DNA of 10,851 nt from Verrucomicrobiia bacterium. GTDB lineage: Bacteria; Verrucomicrobiota; Verrucomicrobiia; Verrucomicrobiales; Akkermansiaceae. Shown here in pieces: positions 1-7,119 of the stretch. Numbering within the stretch: the stretch's first letter is position 1; the number at the start of each line of letters is the position of its first letter. The translations under genes and the position numbers were made by a program. The notes beneath the pieces were generated by a model. It was not told where the DNA came from, made no database searches, and saw only the letters and a list, made by a program, of their open reading frames with translations. The DNA is taken from contig CANHKJ010000082.1 in the NCBI GenBank assembly GCA_947460915.1, forward strand, positions 1 to 10,851, written 5' to 3'.

Positions 1-63
1 GGTGCAGGCGAAATGGCTAAAGCTGCGCACGCCGTTCTGATCAAAAGCCGGGAGAAGAAGTAA
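1..63 (+). CDS. 3' end of an unidentified gene (partial)
   Basis: An open frame runs from the left edge to a TAA at 61-63 and gives 20 C-terminal residues ending in a basic tail (SREKK). The other two forward frames are stopped earlier, so this is the most likely reading. No domain can be recognised in so short a piece. It points the same way as the DUF4407 gene, but 196 non-coding bases and a separate promoter candidate lie between them, so it is probably a separate transcription unit. It could also be a chance open frame. Confidence 0.4.
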   Translation, partial: GAGEMAKAAHAVLIKSREKK

Positions 64-101
64 AAAAGACATCAGATTTTCAGACGTAAGACATAAGACC
101 T

Positions 102-165
102 TTGCGACTTCGCGCCTTTGCGGACTTTCCTCCTACGCCAAGGCTACGGCGCGACAAGCGCGTCT
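102..165. repeat. Dispersed-repeat-like intergenic phrase with small hairpin
   Basis: The stretch contains CTTCGCGCCTTTGCGG (about 108-123), followed by TACGCCAAGGCTACGGCG (134-151), where CGCC at 136-139 can pair with GGCG at 148-151, and then CGCGACAAGCGCG (150-162). Phrases of both kinds recur in intergenic spaces of several bacterial phyla, in my recollection including Verrucomicrobiota and Planctomycetota, and resemble REP-like palindromic units. Only one copy of each is visible here, so repeat status rests on recall and needs a genome-wide count. Confidence 0.35.
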
Positions 166-188
166 GATCAATTCATTCCAGCGACGTT

Positions 189-218
189 TTTTCACCATTC
201 GCCAATTTTTTGTATAAT
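189..218 (+). promoter_or_regulatory. Candidate sigma-70 promoter for the DUF4407 gene
   Basis: A perfect TATAAT lies at 213-218, 41 bases upstream of the ATG at 260. A weak -35 match, TTTTCA, lies at 189-194 with an 18-base spacer. Transcription would start near 225, inside the palindrome ATTCGTCGAAT (217-227), which would suit repressor binding. Confidence 0.5.
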
Positions 219-237
219 TCGTCGAATTTTTTGCGTA
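197..237 (+). repeat. Two imperfect tandem copies and a palindrome over the -10 box
   Basis: ATTCGCCAATTTTTTG at 197-212 is repeated as ATTCGTCGAATTTTTTG at 217-233, with a period of 20 bases and one substitution plus one inserted base. The second copy contains the perfect inverted repeat ATTCG-T-CGAAT (217-227), which overlaps the TATAAT box. A 20-base period puts both copies on nearly the same helical face, as expected for an operator pair, but chance A/T richness is a real alternative. Confidence 0.35.
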
Positions 238-259
238 AATCGGACTCAAAGCTACTATC

Positions 260-1945
260 ATGAATACCACCACCCTCAAACGGGCATTTTTCTGGCTCTC
301 AGGAGCGGGAACCGAGACTTTGGAACAATGCCCGAACTGGGAACAGCGCAAGTATGTTGCTTTTGGCTGCACAGTGCTCGTGCCTTGTGCCTTTGCATTC
401 ATCGCTTGCGCTTACGCGCTCTCGACACTGACAGAAAACAACTGGGTGATCTTCAGCGTCGCTGCTGTGTGGGCCTTCATCATTTTGACGATCGACCGCG
501 CCTTGCTCGCATCCTATCGGCCCTTCATGTCGCCGATCAGAAAAATGGGACAATTTGCGCTGCGCTTTGTGGTAGCGATACTCATGGGCATCACTATCGC
601 CCACCCCTTGGTGTTATTGCTGTTCCGCGATACCATTTCATCAGTGATCGAATCCGAACGCGCAGCATTGATTGAAACCACACGCGCGAAGTTCGATGTT
701 TCTAAGGAAAAAGTACGCACGAACATCACCAGTCTCGAAGAAGCAATCGCTGAGCAGCGCCTCAAATGGAACGAATCGTTCCAAGCTAAATTCATCATTC
801 AAGAAACCGAAGATGCCGATTCTGCGATTCCAGGTCTCACGGCAGAGCAACAAAAAGAGCTCAAAGCAACCACCGATGAAGCGACCAAGCCTTTCACCGA
901 TCGCCTCACGGCCATCGAAGCACAGTCCACAGAACTGACTCCGCAATACACCAAGTTACAGACCGAACTCGGCTTTTGGCAGGCGGAATTCGAGCGTGAG
1001 CTCAATGGCCAGCGCTCGGGACTTTCTGGCGAAGGTCCGCGCGCTCGCTCGATCCGTTCCGACCAGCTAGAACCGCGCCGAGAGGAATCCAAACGTCTCG
1101 GTGGTTTGCTAGAACATCTCACCGCTGAGAAAAAAGCGCTGGAAACCCAGATTCGTGCTGCGGAGTCTGGTGCGATTGCCACCTTCGAAACGAAATTGAA
1201 AGAGATCGAACTCGCCAACAAAGCCGAAGCTGATCGGGTTGCCGATCTAAAACGCAAAGTGGAAAACGACCAAGCTGCATCATTTACTGCGCAGCAAAAT
1301 GACCTGCGTCAGACCATCAAACAGCAGATTGACACACGATTGGAAGAACTCAAGAGAGTGCAAGAAGAACTCGCCCGCGTGGCGGGTGATGAGCGCGCCA
1401 CCATCGATGCGATCCGCGCCGAGCCTCGAAAAGACGTGCTGACGCAGACACTCGCACTGCACAAATTGTTCGAGGCCGGAAGCGAAGGCGGAAAATTTGC
1501 CTACTACACCTACATGATTCTCACTGCGCTATTCATGTTGGTCGACACCATCCCTTTGATCGTGAAATTTTTCACTAAGTCGGGTCCTTACGATACCTTA
1601 CTGGATCGTGATGAAGTCAGCTTCGAAGGCGAGCACAAAGCCTTTTTGCAAAGCCACAAGCGCTACATGACGCAAATGGCAAACAGCAATTTGATCGCAG
1701 TCACGCGCAACAAACGGCTCGAAGCCGCGTTGATCGATGGCGTTGAGCATTCGCGAGCGGCACGAGAATTTCTCGATTCGATGATCGAAATGGAGCAAGC
1801 TTTTGCCGAAAAAATGCGCCAACAGGAAAGCATGCGCGAAAACTCTTCAGCAGAGCAAGTTGCCGCATTGGAAGCGATGAAGAAGAGCTTCTATGATGAC
1901 CTGCATCGTCGCATGCAAACATTTTTCCAACCGCAAGTCGGCTGA
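260..1945 (+). CDS. DUF4407 family membrane protein with long coiled coil
   Basis: This 561-residue protein matches the DUF4407 layout. The N-terminal FFWLSGAGTETLEQCP stretch (residues 10-25) and KYVAFG (31-36) resemble the family opening. Three hydrophobic segments follow at about 34-57, 62-84 (ending in the conserved-looking TIDR, 77-80) and 99-122. A charged, alanine/glutamate-rich coiled coil covers about 125-405, a fourth membrane helix about 413-438, and then DTIPLIVKFFTKSGPYDTLL (429-448), typical of the family, and a helical, charged tail. If all four segments span the membrane, the coiled coil and both termini lie on the same or opposite sides depending on topology, which cannot be fixed here. 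The molecular function of DUF4407 is not established. The ATG at 260 is chosen because the family-like N-terminus begins there; there is no good Shine-Dalgarno sequence. The DUF393 gene starts 8 bases after its stop and is probably co-transcribed. Confidence 0.9.
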   Translation: MNTTTLKRAFFWLSGAGTETLEQCPNWEQRKYVAFGCTVLVPCAFAFIACAYALSTLTENNWVIFSVAAVWAFIILTIDRALLASYRPFMSPIRKMGQFALRFVVAILMGITIAHPLVLLLFRDTISSVIESERAALIETTRAKFDVSKEKVRTNITSLEEAIAEQRLKWNESFQAKFIIQETEDADSAIPGLTAEQQKELKATTDEATKPFTDRLTAIEAQSTELTPQYTKLQTELGFWQAEFERELNGQRSGLSGEGPRARSIRSDQLEPRREESKRLGGLLEHLTAEKKALETQIRAAESGAIATFETKLKEIELANKAEADRVADLKRKVENDQAASFTAQQNDLRQTIKQQIDTRLEELKRVQEELARVAGDERATIDAIRAEPRKDVLTQTLALHKLFEAGSEGGKFAYYTYMILTALFMLVDTIPLIVKFFTKSGPYDTLLDRDEVSFEGEHKAFLQSHKRYMTQMANSNLIAVTRNKRLEAALIDGVEHSRAAREFLDSMIEMEQAFAEKMRQQESMRENSSAEQVAALEAMKKSFYDDLHRRMQTFFQPQVG

Positions 1946-1953
1946 CATATGCC

Positions 1954-2352
1954 ATGAAATGGATCGTATTTTTTGATGGTGACTGCGGGCTTTGCTCGCG
2001 CTCCGTTCGCTTTTTTGCGAAATATGATCGGCATGACCACCTACGCTTTGCCCCGCTTCAAGGAGAAATCGCAGCGGCCAAAGAATTCGGTAAATATGCA
2101 GCCATTGACGATGGCACCATGGTTGTGTGTCGCGAGGCTGATGGGGAAGTTTTTTATCGATTCGATGCCCTTCTCGAATCGCTCCGCGCGCTAGGCGGCC
2201 TGTGGAAAGTGCTGCTCGTTGCCAAGATGTTGCCGCGATCTGTTCGCGAGCTGCTCTACCGCACAGTGGCACGCAATCGCATCCGCTGGTTTGGCAAAGC
2301 AGACACCTGCGCTTTGCCCGATCCAGAATTGGTGAGACGTTTGTTGCCGTAA
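1954..2352 (+). CDS. DCC family (DUF393) thiol-disulfide oxidoreductase-like protein
   Basis: This 132-residue protein opens with FFDGDCGLCSRSVRF (residues 6-20), the hallmark DxxCxxC region of the DCC/DUF393 family, with the CxxC pair at 11 and 14. The family has a predicted thioredoxin-like role, but substrates are mostly unknown. The length is normal for a single-domain member. The middle contains FAPLQGE (37-43) and FYRFDALLESLRALGG, both usual in the family, and the C-terminal part contains LPRSVRELLYRTVARNR. No signal peptide is visible, so it is probably cytoplasmic or membrane-associated. The start lies 8 bases after the DUF4407 stop; its own stop lies 5 bases from the stop of the convergent lipoprotein gene. 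Confidence 0.9.
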   Translation: MKWIVFFDGDCGLCSRSVRFFAKYDRHDHLRFAPLQGEIAAAKEFGKYAAIDDGTMVVCREADGEVFYRFDALLESLRALGGLWKVLLVAKMLPRSVRELLYRTVARNRIRWFGKADTCALPDPELVRRLLP

Positions 2353-2357
2353 GTGCT

Positions 2358-2867
2358 TTAATTTTCCTGCCATTTTGGCAAAGCGGGCTTGAGTGCACTT
2401 CCACGGTTGCCATCGACAGGAACGAGGGTTTCCGGCACAGGTTCGATCACGGCTGAGTTCGTGTCGCTTGGTGGAGCCGTTGGCGCAGACGGAATCGCAG
2501 CGACTTCATCGGCTTGAGGATTTTCCTCATTGATGCGTTGGGGGCGGTGATACACAGCATCGCCGATTTCGACTGTCCCCGATTTGAGATCTGCAGCCAC
2601 AAACTGGCCCAATTTTTCACCGCTAGTCACTAACGCCGCAGTTCTGCCACCTTCGCCATAACTGTAGAGATTGACTCCATCGGCGTATGTCCATTTTCCA
2701 TACGCCTCTAATAATACAAAATCCTTCCCTCCTGGACGCGACTGCACGCGTGCTACCAATTTTGTGGTCTCAGTTTTCGGTTGTTTTTTTACCTCTTCTT
2801 CTTTTTTGGGCTCCTTTGCACAAGCAGTCAGGAGAACTAGAAGGGTCGCAAGCGTAAGTTGTCGCAT
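2358..2867 (-). CDS. Putative lipoprotein with proline-rich tail, unknown function
   Basis: This 169-residue protein begins with a short lipoprotein signal, MRQLTLATLLVLLTAC, with lipobox LTAC and the acylated cysteine at residue 16. A Lys/Glu-rich linker follows (18-36). The core at about 37-108 (VARVQ...FVLLEAYG...YGEGGRTAALV...GQFVAADLKSG...IGDAVY) looks like a small all-beta fold, perhaps SH3- or barrel-sandwich-like; that is inference only. The tail (120-155) is rich in Pro, Ala, Thr and Ser. The frame is open for 47 more codons upstream, to 3008, but the lipobox fixes the likely start at the ATG at 2867. It probably sits on the periplasmic side of the inner membrane or in the outer membrane. 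It converges with the DUF393 gene. Confidence 0.75.
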   Translation of the reverse strand: MRQLTLATLLVLLTACAKEPKKEEEVKKQPKTETTKLVARVQSRPGGKDFVLLEAYGKWTYADGVNLYSYGEGGRTAALVTSGEKLGQFVAADLKSGTVEIGDAVYHRPQRINEENPQADEVAAIPSAPTAPPSDTNSAVIEPVPETLVPVDGNRGSALKPALPKWQEN

Positions 2868-2960
2868 CACGAAATGAGTCAAGCACAGGAAAAGAATTAG
2901 GCAAGCAAACAACCTGATGCAGGTATGGGAAAAAATAATCAAAAAAATCTTCGCTAATGG

Positions 2961-2990
2961 TTGACGAGCTGCATGAATTCTGTGTATCAG
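2961..2990 (+). promoter_or_regulatory. Candidate promoter of tRNA-Ser
   Basis: TTGACG at 2961-2966 (5 of 6 to the consensus) is followed after 18 bases by TATCAG at 2985-2990 (4 of 6). The expected start point, near 2997, is about 18 bases before the tRNA 5' end, a common distance for tRNA leaders. Confidence 0.5.
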
Positions 2991-3014
2991 ACGCGCGACC
3001 GAATACACTATCGT

Positions 3015-3104
3015 GGAGCGATGGCTGAGTGGTCGAAAGTACTCCCTTGCTAAGGGAGCGTGGGGGTGACCTCACCGAGGGTTCGAATCCCTCTCGCTCC
3101 GCCA
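3015..3104 (+). tRNA. tRNA-Ser (anticodon GCU)
   Basis: A complete 90-nucleotide class II tRNA. The acceptor stem GGAGCGA (3015-3021) pairs with TCGCTCC (3094-3100), followed by discriminator G and an encoded CCA (3102-3104). The anticodon arm is CTCCC-TTGCTAA-GGGAG, giving anticodon GCT, which reads AGC/AGU serine codons. A long variable arm (GTGGGGGTGACCTCAC region) and the T arm GAGGG-TTCGAAT-CCCTC are present. The long variable arm and G discriminator are serine identity features. No second copy of the tRNA 3' end, which would mark an integrated element, is visible in the window. Confidence 0.97.
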
Positions 3105-3309
3105 TTTTCTCTGATCCCATTTTCGAAATAAAAAATTCTTCGCTACCAAGATCGAAAAATATATCAACACAGGCTTTAATGGCTTATTTCCTAGAAATAT
3201 CAGCGAATCCAGCTAAACATCGAATGGATAATAGTCCTTGAATTGATTTTACGACCTGCTACTCTGTTGGTCCCCTGTCCTCCCGCACAACACGGATTTT
3301 TCGTATAGC

Positions 3310-4200
3310 ATGCGTCTATTACTCTGTAGCAGATTTCCATTACCATGCACCGTTGCGCTTTGCTCGATGGTCGTCTGGGCTTTATCTGGAATTTCCCAAA
3401 CCTTTGCGCAGTCGGCGCCACGAGTGATTATCCCTTCCGCTACCCGCAGCAATGTGCCCTCACGTCAGGTAGCTCCCGCGGGGCGCACCCTCTACCCATG
3501 GAAGCTTCACATCAACTCAACCACTTTCTGGGTCGGAGAGCAACCCACACAAAACAACCCGGTTCCAAATCACATCTCATCTTGGGATCTCCAATGGGCG
3601 CGCAATTTCGGTGGTTATGATGACCCAGATCCCAACCGACGCATTGCATCACACAGCACCGGCGAGTTCCGGCCTAAAAATTTCGTGCCCAAGCTCAATC
3701 CATTCTACATTGCTCTTCCCTACAACGACAAAACGAGAGTGGGATATCGTCCAGAGGCCAGCCGTGTCGTACCATGGTTCAATCGCTCCACCAACGGCAA
3801 AAATCAATCAACATTGAAAGGTCGTTGGCTCCAAGTCTATTCCAACAACCGCTCTTGTTACGCCCAATGGGAGGACGTCGGGCCCTTTGTTGTTGATGAT
3901 TGGCCTTATGTTTTTGGAGACAAACGCCCCGTCAATACGAGTAACAAAGGCGCAGGCATCGATATTTCACCCGCTGTGCGAGACTACCTTGGCATTTCCG
4001 ATTCCAGCCAGTTGCATTGGCGATTCGTCGAGGAAAACCAAGTGCCCTACGGGCCGTGGAAAAAATACGGTGCTCAGCAGCGTGCTGTCACCACCAATCC
4101 AGATCTCGCTGCTCAGCAACGCTACTTTGAATATTTGAAAAAAGTGCGCGATGAACAATTTCGCCGCAAGACCCTGCAACAATTGCAGAACGGACAATAA
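3310..4200 (+). CDS. Secreted protein, possible double-psi beta-barrel (RlpA-like) domain
   Basis: This 296-residue protein carries a Sec-type signal peptide: basic start, hydrophobic stretch at about 14-29, and a likely cleavage after TFA (31-33). A low-complexity linker rich in Ser, Pro and Arg follows (34-60). The main domain (about 61-255) is rich in Trp, Tyr and Asn. The segment WLQVYSNNRSCYAQWEDVGP (173-192), followed by GAGIDISPAVRDYLGI (214-229), resembles the 'functional-group ... DxGPF ... IDLS' pattern of double-psi beta-barrels as in RlpA and barwin-like proteins, which suggests a wall-glycan or carbohydrate role. The match is by eye and partial. The C-terminus (256-296) is a Gln/Arg/Lys-rich helix. 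The 3-hydroxyisobutyrate-dehydrogenase-like gene starts 24 bases downstream. The ATG at 3310 gives a full signal peptide; ATG 3367 is an alternative with a shorter one. Confidence 0.7.
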   Translation: MRLLLCSRFPLPCTVALCSMVVWALSGISQTFAQSAPRVIIPSATRSNVPSRQVAPAGRTLYPWKLHINSTTFWVGEQPTQNNPVPNHISSWDLQWARNFGGYDDPDPNRRIASHSTGEFRPKNFVPKLNPFYIALPYNDKTRVGYRPEASRVVPWFNRSTNGKNQSTLKGRWLQVYSNNRSCYAQWEDVGPFVVDDWPYVFGDKRPVNTSNKGAGIDISPAVRDYLGISDSSQLHWRFVEENQVPYGPWKKYGAQQRAVTTNPDLAAQQRYFEYLKKVRDEQFRRKTLQQLQNGQ

Positions 4201-4224
4201 GCCCTCATAACAATCTACAACATC

Positions 4225-5061
4225 ATGAATATTAGCGTATTTGGCATGGGCATCATCGGCTCGCGATGTGCCGAAAATTTAGAAACTGCTGGCCACCAGG
4301 TTACCCGCTGGAATCGCACGCCTAAGAATTTGCCTAACACCTTAAGCTCACCCCAAGCTGCAGTACAAGCCTCAAAAATCCTTTCGTTTTACCTGAAGGA
4401 TGCACAGGCCATGCGCGAAATTTTTTCCGCTATTCAAGCTAATCTCACGGCTTCCCATGTGGTGCTCAACCACTCGACTATTGACCTTGCCACAACACTT
4501 TGGCTCGCGGATCAGTGCAAGGCCGCAGGATGCACTTTCATTGATGCTCCCTTTACAGGCTCAAAGCTCGCCGCCGCTGATGGTAAGCTGATGTATTACC
4601 TCGCGTGCGACGAAGAACACATCGCGCATGCTGAAGAAATCCTCGCGCCCACCGCATCCGCCGTGATTCGCATGGGAAAAATCGGCAATGCTACGATTGT
4701 CAAACTTGCCACCAATTTGATCGCCGCGTGCAACATACAAGCACTCGCGGAGGCTCAAGCCATTTCACTGGCACACGGTATTTCCGCAGATTCATTTGCC
4801 AATGCCATCACCCAACACGGCACTGCTTCCGCCTTGGTCAAAATGAAACTTCCCGGCATGCTCCGCGGTGATTTTGATACCCACTTCTCGCTCGATAACA
4901 TGCGCAAGGATTCCGTCTATGCCATGACTTTGGCCGCCGAAGCGGGTCTCGAGGTGCCCTGCATTCATACGGTTTCCGCGCGCATGACCGAACTCTGCAA
5001 CAATGGCCTTGCTGATGCGGACTACACCGCACTAGTCGCCCCTTACATTCACTCTGCCTGA
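4225..5061 (+). CDS. NAD(P)-dependent oxidoreductase, 3-hydroxyisobutyrate dehydrogenase family
   Basis: This 278-residue cytoplasmic enzyme belongs to the beta-hydroxyacid dehydrogenase family (3-hydroxyisobutyrate dehydrogenase, tartronate semialdehyde reductase, GLYR-type reductases). The Rossmann dinucleotide loop is GMGIIG (7-12). WNRTP (29-33) after the second strand lacks an acidic residue and has Arg31, which favours NADP over NAD. The substrate-binding signature is DAPFTGSKLAAADG (107-120), where the family usually has DAPVSGG. The catalytic lysine is Lys160 in GNATIVKLATN, with Asn164 beside it. The helical C-terminal domain contains FSLDNMRKD (221-229), the conserved 'KD' loop. The length is slightly short of the usual 290-300. 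The exact substrate cannot be read from the sequence. The sbcD gene starts only 2 bases after its stop. Confidence 0.9.
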   Translation: MNISVFGMGIIGSRCAENLETAGHQVTRWNRTPKNLPNTLSSPQAAVQASKILSFYLKDAQAMREIFSAIQANLTASHVVLNHSTIDLATTLWLADQCKAAGCTFIDAPFTGSKLAAADGKLMYYLACDEEHIAHAEEILAPTASAVIRMGKIGNATIVKLATNLIAACNIQALAEAQAISLAHGISADSFANAITQHGTASALVKMKLPGMLRGDFDTHFSLDNMRKDSVYAMTLAAEAGLEVPCIHTVSARMTELCNNGLADADYTALVAPYIHSA

Positions 5062-5063
5062 TC

Positions 5064-6302
5064 ATGTTGCGCATCCTGCACACCGCAGATTGGCATTTGG
5101 GAAAGCTGTTAGGTGATCTCTCGCGCGTGACTGAACACGCACAGTTCCTCGATTTCTTGCTCGATTGCATCATCGATGAAAAAATCGACGTCCTATTGAT
5201 TGCAGGTGACGTATTCGATTCCGCCAATCCTCCGCAGTCAGCAGTAGCGCAATATTTTCAATTCCTCTCCGCGCTCCATCAACGAAGCGATTGCGAAGTC
5301 ATTGTCACCGCAGGCAATCACGACTCCCCGGCTCATCTCGAAGCTCCAAAGCCCTTGCTGAAATTATTGCGCACCCACGTCATCGGACATCTGCCGACAG
5401 ATCTTCTCGACGCATTAATCCCGATTCCTTCTGCTGAAAACCCGCAACTCATCCTAGCAGCCATTCCCTTTCTTCGCGATAAAGATCTCCGCTCTGGTCA
5501 ATCGGGACAGAGCGCAGCTGAGATTCAGAGCGCGCTCAATCAATCCATCACGGAAATCTATCAGCAAGCAGCTGCGCGTGCACGTGAACTTTATCCCGCA
5601 CCAATTCCGCTCATCGCGCTGGGACATCTCACGGTTGCAGGATCAAACAGCTCGGATAGTGAGAGAGAAATCCACATTGGAGGCCTCGGTGCCCTTCCCG
5701 CTGACAAATTTCCCGCCGATTTCGCTTACGTTGCCCTCGGCCACCTTCACCGCCCTCAGGCCTGCGGTCGCCACGAAACCATTCGCTATGCAGGCTCGCC
5801 AATCCCTCTGAGCTTTAGCGAATCGACAGACCGCAAAGAACTACGCTTGTTAGAAATTCAGGATGATTTTACGCTCAGCCAAAGAAGCATCCCCATCCCG
5901 CTCACCCGTAAACTCATTCAGATCAAGTCTGACAGCACCGCAATCGAACAAAAATTACATGAAAAAGCAGCAACGCTCGCGAGCGAAGCACCAGCATTGA
6001 CTCCATGGGTTGAAGTTATTCTCTCGGATCATATTCCAGGCGATGTCATCACCAATCGCATTCACGAGCTTTGCGCTGATGCCCCCTTCACCGTCATACG
6101 CGTCATGCAACAACGTCCCCTCTCATCTGCGCAACTGGAGCGCGATTCCACGACAACCGATGTTGACATTGATGATCGACTGAGCAAACCAGCAGAATTG
6201 TTTCAGCATCGCCTCCTTCAAGAGACTTCTCTCAACGAGGATCAATACGAAAAATTAACCGTCGCCTTTCAGCAACTTCTCACACTCCAACGCGGCGAGT
6301 GA
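5064..6302 (+). CDS. sbcD: SbcD exonuclease subunit (Mre11-type phosphoesterase)
   Basis: This 412-residue protein is the nuclease subunit of the SbcCD (Rad50/Mre11-like) complex, which cuts hairpins and processes DNA ends in an ATP- and Mn-dependent manner. All metallophosphoesterase motifs are present: DWH (Asp9, His11), GDVFD (48-52), GNHD (84-87), GH (187-188) and GHLH (226-229). RYAGSPIPLSFSE (241-253) is characteristic of SbcD. A capping domain covers about 280-350, and the C-terminal helix region (375-412) would contact the coiled coil of SbcC. The length is close to the 400 residues of the E. coli protein, so it appears intact. The start ATG is 2 bases after the stop of the upstream dehydrogenase gene, indicating co-transcription. 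The gene for the ATPase partner SbcC, usually immediately downstream, is not in this window. Confidence 0.95.
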   Translation: MLRILHTADWHLGKLLGDLSRVTEHAQFLDFLLDCIIDEKIDVLLIAGDVFDSANPPQSAVAQYFQFLSALHQRSDCEVIVTAGNHDSPAHLEAPKPLLKLLRTHVIGHLPTDLLDALIPIPSAENPQLILAAIPFLRDKDLRSGQSGQSAAEIQSALNQSITEIYQQAAARARELYPAPIPLIALGHLTVAGSNSSDSEREIHIGGLGALPADKFPADFAYVALGHLHRPQACGRHETIRYAGSPIPLSFSESTDRKELRLLEIQDDFTLSQRSIPIPLTRKLIQIKSDSTAIEQKLHEKAATLASEAPALTPWVEVILSDHIPGDVITNRIHELCADAPFTVIRVMQQRPLSSAQLERDSTTTDVDIDDRLSKPAELFQHRLLQETSLNEDQYEKLTVAFQQLLTLQRGE

Positions 6303-6345
6303 AGGATTCTCTTGCGTTAATTCAGAAGCACGCTTGAATGCATGC

Positions 6346-7119
6346 ATGAACCGATTTCTACTTCTCATTGTGCTGTGCATTTTGGCTGCATTTTCTGCTT
6401 TTTTTCTGCAAAAAAACAAAGCTCGAATCATCGAGCCTCAAACCACGACTCTGAGCAACACTCCTACATTGCTTGTCGCGCCTGAATATGAATATCGCAC
6501 AGCCAGCCCAGATGGTATCGGAAAATTTTACCTTGGGCGGGAAATTTCGCATGTCATGGGACATCCCGCCATCGGTTGGTTAGAGCGCGATGAGCGCGAA
6601 CGCGAAGAAGCTCCTAGCCGAGCCATTGATGCACTGGATCTTAAGCCGACTGATGTCATTGCAGACATTGGTGCAGGCTCCGGCTATTATTCGTTCCGCA
6701 TATCTTCGAAAGTCCCCCAAGGCTCCGTCATCGCTGTCGATATCCAACAAGAAATGCTCGATTTCCTCAGCAAACGCGCCGACGAACTCAAGATTGAAAA
6801 TGTCAGCGGACATCTTGGCAAGATCGACGATGTGGGACTTCCCGCGAACTCACTCGATGCCGCGCTGATGGTCGATGCGTATCATGAATTTTCCCATCCC
6901 GCCGAGATGCTTGCGTCACTCCACCGAGCCCTCAAACCTCATGGCCGCATTTTTCTGTTAGAATTTCGCGCCGAGGATCCTCGGGTGCCGATCAAGCCAC
7001 TGCACAAAATGACCGAGGCTCAAGCAGCGAAAGAATTCGCCGCAGCAGGATTCACTCTCGTCTCGAACAAACGCCATTTGCCTTGGCAGCACTTCATGGT
7101 ATTTCAGAAAACTCGCTGA
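6346..7119 (+). CDS. Class I SAM-dependent methyltransferase with N-terminal membrane signal
   Basis: From ATG 6346 the protein has 257 residues. An uncleaved anchor or signal peptide covers 1-24 (MNRFLLLIVLCILAAFSAFF, then QKNK). FYLGREISHVMGHPAIGWLE (61-80) followed by RDEREREEAP is a recognisable pre-domain of a methyltransferase subgroup common in PVC bacteria. The SAM-binding motif I is ADIGAGSGYYSF (106-117), with the acidic end of strand 2 in VIAVDI (128-133). VDAYHEF (176-182) is motif IV and RIFLLEF (201-207) is motif V/VI. KMTEAQAAKEFAAAGF (221-236) closes the fold. The motif set looks functional; the substrate is unknown. An in-frame TTG at 6334 is less likely. It lies 43 bases after sbcD on the same strand. 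A targeting sequence on a SAM enzyme is odd, since SAM is a cytoplasmic cofactor. Confidence 0.85.
   Translation: MNRFLLLIVLCILAAFSAFFLQKNKARIIEPQTTTLSNTPTLLVAPEYEYRTASPDGIGKFYLGREISHVMGHPAIGWLERDEREREEAPSRAIDALDLKPTDVIADIGAGSGYYSFRISSKVPQGSVIAVDIQQEMLDFLSKRADELKIENVSGHLGKIDDVGLPANSLDAALMVDAYHEFSHPAEMLASLHRALKPHGRIFLLEFRAEDPRVPIKPLHKMTEAQAAKEFAAAGFTLVSNKRHLPWQHFMVFQKTR

Noticed and set aside
118..675. A 185-codon forward open frame overlapping the start of the DUF4407 gene
   Set aside because: Its first part is intergenic repeat-like sequence and the rest is an alternative frame of the clear DUF4407 gene; the translation shows no domain-like character.
2912..2924. Small inverted repeat ACCTG-ATG-CAGGT upstream of the lipoprotein gene
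   Set aside because: Arms of only five bases and no T-tract or promoter placement that would give it a clear role.
2868..3008. N-terminal extension of the lipoprotein frame by 47 codons
   Set aside because: The lipobox needs a start close to residue 1 at 2867; the extension would put the acylated cysteine at residue 63 and uses promoter-like sequence next to the tRNA.
2770..3120. A minus-strand open frame of 116 codons across the tRNA containing 'REGFEPSVRSPP'
   Set aside because: This wording is the well-known false translation of the antisense strand of tRNA-Ser and is not a protein.
3105..3309. Search for an integration scar or terminator downstream of tRNA-Ser
   Set aside because: No repeat of the tRNA 3' end, no integrase and no GC-rich stem with T-tract was seen; the stretch is A/T-rich with nothing I can name.
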